Shown: positions 13,377-17,389 of the stretch, one piece after another
Position numbering within the stretch: the first letter of the stretch is position 1
Layout: the number at the start of each line of letters is the position of its first letter
From: Candidatus Hydrogenedens terephthalaticus JGI OTU-1
GTDB lineage: Bacteria; Hydrogenedentota; Hydrogenedentia; Hydrogenedentales; Hydrogenedentaceae
DNA: 17,389 bases
Direction of reading: 5' to 3'
Assembly: GCA_000493945.1 (NCBI GenBank)
Contig: AWNW01000008.1
Span: 67,010 to 84,398, forward strand
Position numbers and translations under genes: made by a program
Notes under the pieces: model-generated
Database searches by the model: none
The model's input: the letters and a program-made list of their open reading frames with translations, nothing else
Told to the model about the DNA's origin: nothing

Positions 13377-14846
13377 CTATCTCCCGTGTCGAATGTCATC
13401 AAGACTGGAATCTTTGATAGCATTGTGATTGCGAGGTGGGATGTTATAATCAAGAGGCGTTGGTGTTGGATAGTTATTATCGAAACAGGCAGTACAAAAA
13501 TGTCGTTTGTCATTGAAAGTCGCTTCAAGAATTGCAGGGATTGTTAAATAAGCAAGCGAATCTACACCTAAGTATTTCCGAATTTTTTCTACATCTACCT
13601 GATTATCTTGTTTTGACATCTTATAAGCAATTAATCGTTCCCGATTGGGAGTGTCAATTCCATAGTAACAGGAATTAATAATGGGAGGAGATGCAACACG
13701 ATAATGAATTTCCTTTACCTTGCACCGTCGAAGCATTTTTATAATCTTACGGGAAGTAGTCCCACGCACGATACTATCATCTACTAATACAATTCTTTTC
13801 CCTTTTACCGTATCTTTTGACGGGTTTAGTTTTATCTTAACACCGAAATCACGCATTTTTTGATCAGGTTCGATAAATGTCCTACCCACATAATGATTGC
13901 GAATAAATCCCATATCAAATGGCAATCCCGATTCATGAGCGTATCCTAATGCGGCTGGATTGGATGAATCCGGAACAGCCATTACAAAATCCGCTTCTAC
14001 CGGTGCTATCCTTGCAAGGGCTCTACCTAACTCTTTCCGAACCAGATCCACACTTTTACCAAATATTACGCTATCCGGGCGGGCAACATATATATATTCA
14101 AAAATACATTGTTTGGGAATCACTTTGCGGAATGGGAATGAACTTGTTATTTGGTTGCCGGATATATGGACTACTTCCCCGGGTTCTACTTCACGAATCC
14201 ATTTGGCTCCTACTAAATCCAGAGCACAAGTTTCACTTGCAAAAACATAAGACCTCCCTTTTTTCCCTATCCATAAAGGACGGAAACCATAAGGATCGCG
14301 AGCGGCAACTAATTCATTATGATTCATTACAAGGATGCAAAACGCACCTTTTACTTGTTTCAGAGCATCAATCACCGATTCAACGAAGGTCTTTTTACCA
14401 GAACGAGCGATTAAATGGATAATTACCTCTGTATCTGAAGAAGATTGAAAAATGGCACCTTTTTGTTCTAATTCATGCCGTAAATGAGCACCATTTACCA
14501 GATTCCCATTATGACAAACTGCAAGGGAACCATTTACATAATTTACTAAAAAAGGTTGGACATTTCGTAAATTACTCGAACCAAAAGTAGAATAGCGGAC
14601 ATGTCCAATACCAATATGTCCCTGAACGCGTGCAAGTTTATGGGCAGGGAACACATCATTAACCAGTCCTACACCTCGATGGGCTGTTAATGTTGCTCCA
14701 TCCGAACACACAATCCCTGCTCCTTCCTGTCCACGATGTTGTAGTGCATAGAGCCCTAAATATATCCAATTCGGAGCCGATTTATGATTATAGATGCCAA
14801 AAATACCACATTCTTCATGAAGTTTATCTGATGTAAAGTCAAACAT
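13377..14846 (-). CDS. purF: Amidophosphoribosyltransferase (PurF), propeptide and Fe-S type
   Basis: PurF makes 5-phosphoribosylamine from PRPP and glutamine, the first committed step of purine synthesis. The 489-residue product starts with a 12-residue propeptide ending in Glu-Glu, cut to expose the nucleophile Cys13 (CGIFGIYN). The glutaminase domain follows (ALQHRGQEGAGI at 34-45, FGSSNLRNVQP, CHNGNLVN at 111-118), then the phosphoribosyltransferase domain with PRPP loop VLVDDSIVRGTTSRK (353-367). Cys247, Cys393, Cys451 and Cys454 (KQC, NSC, HFCTAC) match the ligands of the oxygen-sensitive [4Fe-4S] cluster in B. subtilis PurF. AAGGG lies close to ATG 14846 and AAGGAAG 14 bases away. It is 59 bases downstream of purC, same strand. 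Confidence 0.96.
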   Translation of the reverse strand: MFDFTSDKLHEECGIFGIYNHKSAPNWIYLGLYALQHRGQEGAGIVCSDGATLTAHRGVGLVNDVFPAHKLARVQGHIGIGHVRYSTFGSSNLRNVQPFLVNYVNGSLAVCHNGNLVNGAHLRHELEQKGAIFQSSSDTEVIIHLIARSGKKTFVESVIDALKQVKGAFCILVMNHNELVAARDPYGFRPLWIGKKGRSYVFASETCALDLVGAKWIREVEPGEVVHISGNQITSSFPFRKVIPKQCIFEYIYVARPDSVIFGKSVDLVRKELGRALARIAPVEADFVMAVPDSSNPAALGYAHESGLPFDMGFIRNHYVGRTFIEPDQKMRDFGVKIKLNPSKDTVKGKRIVLVDDSIVRGTTSRKIIKMLRRCKVKEIHYRVASPPIINSCYYGIDTPNRERLIAYKMSKQDNQVDVEKIRKYLGVDSLAYLTIPAILEATFNDKRHFCTACFDNNYPTPTPLDYNIPPRNHNAIKDSSLDDIRHGR

Positions 14847-14894
14847 ATCCCTTATATCACTTCCTTAAACAAATGTTGATTTTTTATATTAAAA

Positions 14895-14914
14895 CTTCCA
14901 CAAATTTATGGAAG
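14895..14914 (-). terminator. Hairpin at the purC stop, weak intercistronic terminator
   Basis: CTTCCA and TGGAAG (positions 14914-14895 on the minus strand) form a 6-bp stem with an 8-base AT loop. TTTT follows on the minus strand, and ATTTTTT flanks it on the plus strand. It overlaps the purC stop codon and could partly reduce transcription into purF, or protect the 3' end. The stem is short. Confidence 0.3.
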
Positions 14915-15793
14915 ATTTTTTCCTGTTAACCGTGTAAATGCTTCAAGATACTTTTCTCGCGTTTTTTCTACTATATCCGGCGGCAATGGAGGTGGAGGAG
15001 AATTCTTATCCCAGTTTACCGATTCTAAATAATCACGAATAAACTGTTTATCAAAACTGGGTTGACTTTTCCCGGGTTCATACTGGTCTGCAGGCCAGAA
15101 GCGTGAGGAATCCGGTGTCAATATCTCATCTGCCAGCACCAATTCACCATCCAGCAACCCAAACTCAAATTTTGTATCACATAAAATAATTCCTTTTGTA
15201 ATCGCATATTCATTCGCTCTTTTATATATTTCAATGGAGATATTCGCTGCTTTTTGGTTAAGTTCTTCACCTATAATTTTGCCTGCCTCTTCTGGTGATA
15301 TATTAATATCATGTCCTTCCTCTGCCTTTGTGCTGGGTGTATATATAGGTTCTGGTAATTTGCTTGCTTCTACAAGTCCCGATGGTAATGGTATCCCGCA
15401 AACAGTTCCCTTTGCCTTATATTCTTTTAATCCACTTCCTGCCAGGTACCCACGAACAATAAATTCAACGGGTAACATTTTGCATTTTCGCACATACATA
15501 GAACGGTCTTTGAACATCTCGGGGTATTTTTGAAATTCTTCTGGAAAATCTTCCAATTTCGCTGAAATTAAATGATTAGAAACAACATCTTTCATCATTT
15601 CAAACCAGAACAGAGATAATTGTGTTAAAATTTTCCCTTTGTCAGGTATGGGTGTAGGATTTACCCAGTCAAAGGCAGAAATACGGTCTGTGGCTACGAG
15701 GAAAAGTTTGTCTCCTAAATCATAAATATCCCTTACTTTCCCTCTACGAGTTGGTTCTTTTCCATTTAAGTTTGTTCCTGATAGTGCTGTCAT
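14906..15793 (-). CDS. purC: Phosphoribosylaminoimidazole-succinocarboxamide synthase (SAICAR synthetase)
   Basis: PurC uses ATP to join CAIR and aspartate, giving SAICAR, the seventh step from PRPP in the bacterial purine route. The 295-residue product is of the longer form. Seen are the nucleotide-binding start RRGKVRDIYDLGD (16-28), ATDRISAFDW (34-43), IVRGYLAGSGLKEY (112-125), the GHDINIS loop, and the acidic ILCDTKFEFG with LADEILTPDSSRFW near residue 200-235. AAAGGGATAATT before ATG 15793 is a good ribosome site. It lies 24 bases after the GH4 gene and upstream of purF, so the three are probably transcribed together. Confidence 0.96.
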   Translation of the reverse strand: MTALSGTNLNGKEPTRRGKVRDIYDLGDKLFLVATDRISAFDWVNPTPIPDKGKILTQLSLFWFEMMKDVVSNHLISAKLEDFPEEFQKYPEMFKDRSMYVRKCKMLPVEFIVRGYLAGSGLKEYKAKGTVCGIPLPSGLVEASKLPEPIYTPSTKAEEGHDINISPEEAGKIIGEELNQKAANISIEIYKRANEYAITKGIILCDTKFEFGLLDGELVLADEILTPDSSRFWPADQYEPGKSQPSFDKQFIRDYLESVNWDKNSPPPPLPPDIVEKTREKYLEAFTRLTGKNLP

Positions 15794-15817
15794 AATTATC
15801 CCTTTCGTTTTAATTTT

Positions 15818-17104
15818 TTATTTATTAAAAAATTTTTTTAAATAGGGTTTATTTATTTCCATGAGTTCATCCAATAATTCTCTACATTTTTTCGCATCGG
15901 GCATCAGTGGATGACTCAATAATGCTTGAAAAGCAAGTTCGCGGTCTCCCTTTACCGCAGAATGGACAGTTAATGTTTCATAAGCCTTTATAAGTTGCAT
16001 CAAACCACGGATAGAATGTTCTGGTGGCGGTTGAGGAATAGCATGTGCCCCGTCTTTGTCTATAATAGCGGAAATTTCGACAGATACATCATCATCAAAA
16101 GTAGGAATAGCACCATTATTCTTACAACATACGATTTGCCGTGATTTTTTATCGTTTTCTATAGCGTCAATTACCATGAGTGCCGCGGTTGAATAGTGAG
16201 CACCACCTCTCTTACTCAATTCTTCTGGTTTTTCTTTCAACTCAGGATTGGAATATTTCTCAAACAATTTTTGCTCGATTTCTAACACTTCTTCCCCTCT
16301 TGTTTTCTCTTTTTTCTTCAAATAATTTAGCACAGATTCCGTCGAATAGTAGTATTGAAGGTAATAATTGCAAAACATATTCAAACTTTTCATTGCTTCC
16401 AACATGTTATTACGGGTTGTTTCGTCTTCCCATTCTTCTTCTGCATGTTCCCAGAATTTTTGTAATACTTCTTGGGTAATGTCAACTCCCTGTTTTTTAA
16501 ATTTGCGAACCCAGGATAAATGGTTTAATCCAACATAATCCAACTCAATTTCTTCAGGATTACCCCCTATATGTTTTACGATTTCCATTATCATCCCTAT
16601 GGGGACATTGCATAGACCAATTGTTCGAATTTTACTGTATTTGATTACGGCTTCTGTATTAATCCCTGCTGGATTTGTAAAATTAATAAGAAACGCATTC
16701 GGACACAACTGTTCCATTTTATGGGCAATATCCAGAATGACAGGAATAGTCCGTAAAGCACAGGCAAAGCCACCAATTCCTGTTGTCTCCTGTCCTATAA
16801 TTCCATATTTAAGCCCCAATTTTTCATCGTTTATACGAGCCTGCATCTGACCAACCCGTATTTGCGTTAACACATAGCGTGCATTTTTTACCGCTTCTTC
16901 AATATTTTTCGTTTTATATATCTTACACGACGAGCCATAACGCTGTGCCAATCTTTCCGAGAAGGCATGGTTTATTTCCAATCTCTGCTCGTTTTGATCC
17001 ATTAACCAGATTTCATCAAATAGAAATTTACCTTCTCTTGCAAATATTCCATCAACTAATTCCGGAGTATATGAACTACCACCACCAATTACTGCAAACT
17101 TCAT
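15818..17104 (-). CDS. Family 4 glycoside hydrolase (6-phospho-beta-glucosidase type)
   Basis: GH4 enzymes cut alpha- or beta-linked glycosides, often 6-phosphorylated, by an NAD-dependent oxidation-elimination mechanism with a metal. The 428-residue product shows the NAD-binding loop VIGGGSSYTPELV (5-17), the QIRVGQ...INDE stretch with YGIIGQETTG (100-109), INFTNPAG (140-147), the metal ligands Cys165 in GLCNVPIGM and His195 in GLNHLSW, and RGGAHYSTAAL (299-309). These fit the 6-phospho-beta-glucosidase subfamily rather than the alpha-type. AAAGGG lies about 7 bases before ATG 17104. No phosphotransferase gene is nearby to provide a phosphorylated sugar, so the natural substrate is open. It is the first gene of the run GH4, purC, purF. 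Confidence 0.93.
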   Translation of the reverse strand: MKFAVIGGGSSYTPELVDGIFAREGKFLFDEIWLMDQNEQRLEINHAFSERLAQRYGSSCKIYKTKNIEEAVKNARYVLTQIRVGQMQARINDEKLGLKYGIIGQETTGIGGFACALRTIPVILDIAHKMEQLCPNAFLINFTNPAGINTEAVIKYSKIRTIGLCNVPIGMIMEIVKHIGGNPEEIELDYVGLNHLSWVRKFKKQGVDITQEVLQKFWEHAEEEWEDETTRNNMLEAMKSLNMFCNYYLQYYYSTESVLNYLKKKEKTRGEEVLEIEQKLFEKYSNPELKEKPEELSKRGGAHYSTAALMVIDAIENDKKSRQIVCCKNNGAIPTFDDDVSVEISAIIDKDGAHAIPQPPPEHSIRGLMQLIKAYETLTVHSAVKGDRELAFQALLSHPLMPDAKKCRELLDELMEINKPYLKKFFNK

Positions 17105-17138
17105 ACTTTATCCCTTTACCATTCTGATAGATAAAAAT

Positions 17139-17157
17139 TTGTAATGCCCGATTACAA
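17139..17157. promoter_or_regulatory. 19-base perfect-arm dyad, candidate operator
   Basis: TTGTAATGCCCGATTACAA has two perfect 7-base arms around a 5-base GC-rich centre, in otherwise AT-rich sequence. It lies 35 bases upstream of the GH4 start and about 100 bases from the divergent membrane-protein gene at 17255. A repressor site is the likely role. On the minus strand it overlaps a possible TTGTAA -35 with a poor -10. Confidence 0.5.
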
Positions 17158-17254
17158 CTATTGAGTGAATTTTAGAATATAATATCGAATATGATGAGTT
17201 GTTTTAAAATATGATGTTCATAAAACGATGTAAACAACACAAAGATAAAATTAA

Positions 17255-17389
17255 ATGACAGAACAGGAATTTATTTTCAATCTACAATGGGAACCATCGG
17301 ATATTGTTAGTATCCTTTTGTTAGGTTTCCTGTTTTTTTGGGGTGTATTCCTGTTATATCAAAAATGGATAAAAAACTACGATTATCCC
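17255..17389 (+). CDS. Membrane protein, N-terminal part (3' end outside the window)
   Basis: An open frame of 45 codons runs off the right edge. The first 17 residues are polar-acidic (MTEQEFIFNLQWEPSDI), followed by one hydrophobic span of about 22 residues (18-39: VSILLLGFLFFWGVFLLYQ region) and a positive end (KWIKNYDYP), which predicts the N-terminus outside and the basic side inside. Only a weak AAAG precedes ATG 17255. No domain is recognisable, and it is divergent from the GH4 gene. Confidence 0.55.
   Translation, partial: MTEQEFIFNLQWEPSDIVSILLLGFLFFWGVFLLYQKWIKNYDYP

Noticed and set aside
1..17389. CRISPR arrays, insertion sequences, phage or integrase genes
   Set aside because: I saw no regularly spaced repeats, transposase-like frames or terminal inverted repeats; the tRNA genes show no nearby attachment duplication beyond the 7-base acceptor copy.

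Overview
This is an AT-rich window, probably from an uncultured, flagellated, Gram-negative-type bacterium. Signs of a double membrane and extracytoplasmic compartment are an ECF sigma/anti-sigma pair followed by a secreted Spy/CpxP-like protein. A DUF1080 (3-keto-disaccharide hydrolase fold) lipoprotein-like gene and a tandem zinc-finger protein of a type I associate with PVC-like and candidate-phylum genomes point the same way. I cannot name the phylum from the sequence; a PVC-superphylum or Hydrogenedentota-like lineage is only a guess. The genes are mostly chromosomal core, packed into short operons with good Shine-Dalgarno sites. I see no transposase, phage gene, CRISPR array or integration scar. 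No stretch over 300 bases lacks a gene; the longest gap is about 210 bases (9442-9653).

Layout. (1) 1-1815, minus strand: a motility-regulation operon transcribed fliW, csrA, an unrecognised 211-residue protein, then the start of a glycosyltransferase that runs off the left edge. (2) 2002-3129, plus strand: a charged protein carrying an Mrr_N-type winged helix but no nuclease domain. (3) 3250-4475, minus strand: tRNA-Leu with the unusual anticodon AAG, a small tandem zinc-finger protein, and a short RfbA-type sugar-1-phosphate nucleotidyltransferase. (4) 4612-9441, plus strand: an apparent operon of a DUF1080 exported protein, dprA, an ABC exporter ATPase and its large permease, and a YjbQ-family protein. 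(5) 9654-11317, plus strand: tRNA-Cys, tRNA-Leu(UAA) and cysS, so a tRNA lies just upstream of the enzyme that charges it. (6) 11402-13320, plus strand: ECF sigma factor, membrane zinc-finger anti-sigma factor and a periplasmic helical protein. (7) 13377-17104, minus strand: a GH4 glycosidase, purC and purF in one transcriptional direction. (8) 17255 to the right edge, plus strand: the start of a small membrane protein.

How the parts work together. FliW and CsrA form the known partner switch in which FliW sequesters CsrA until flagellin binds FliW; the coupled unknown protein and glycosyltransferase may belong to flagellin export or modification. The ECF cluster looks like a three-part envelope-stress switch. 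The sequence GGAACTT, typical of ECF -35 elements, occurs upstream of the sigma gene and again upstream of the tRNA-Cys/cysS block, which may indicate a small regulon. PurC and PurF are steps of de novo purine synthesis, and PurF is the propeptide, Fe-S type. A 19-bp perfect-arm dyad lies upstream of the GH4-pur genes and may be their operator.
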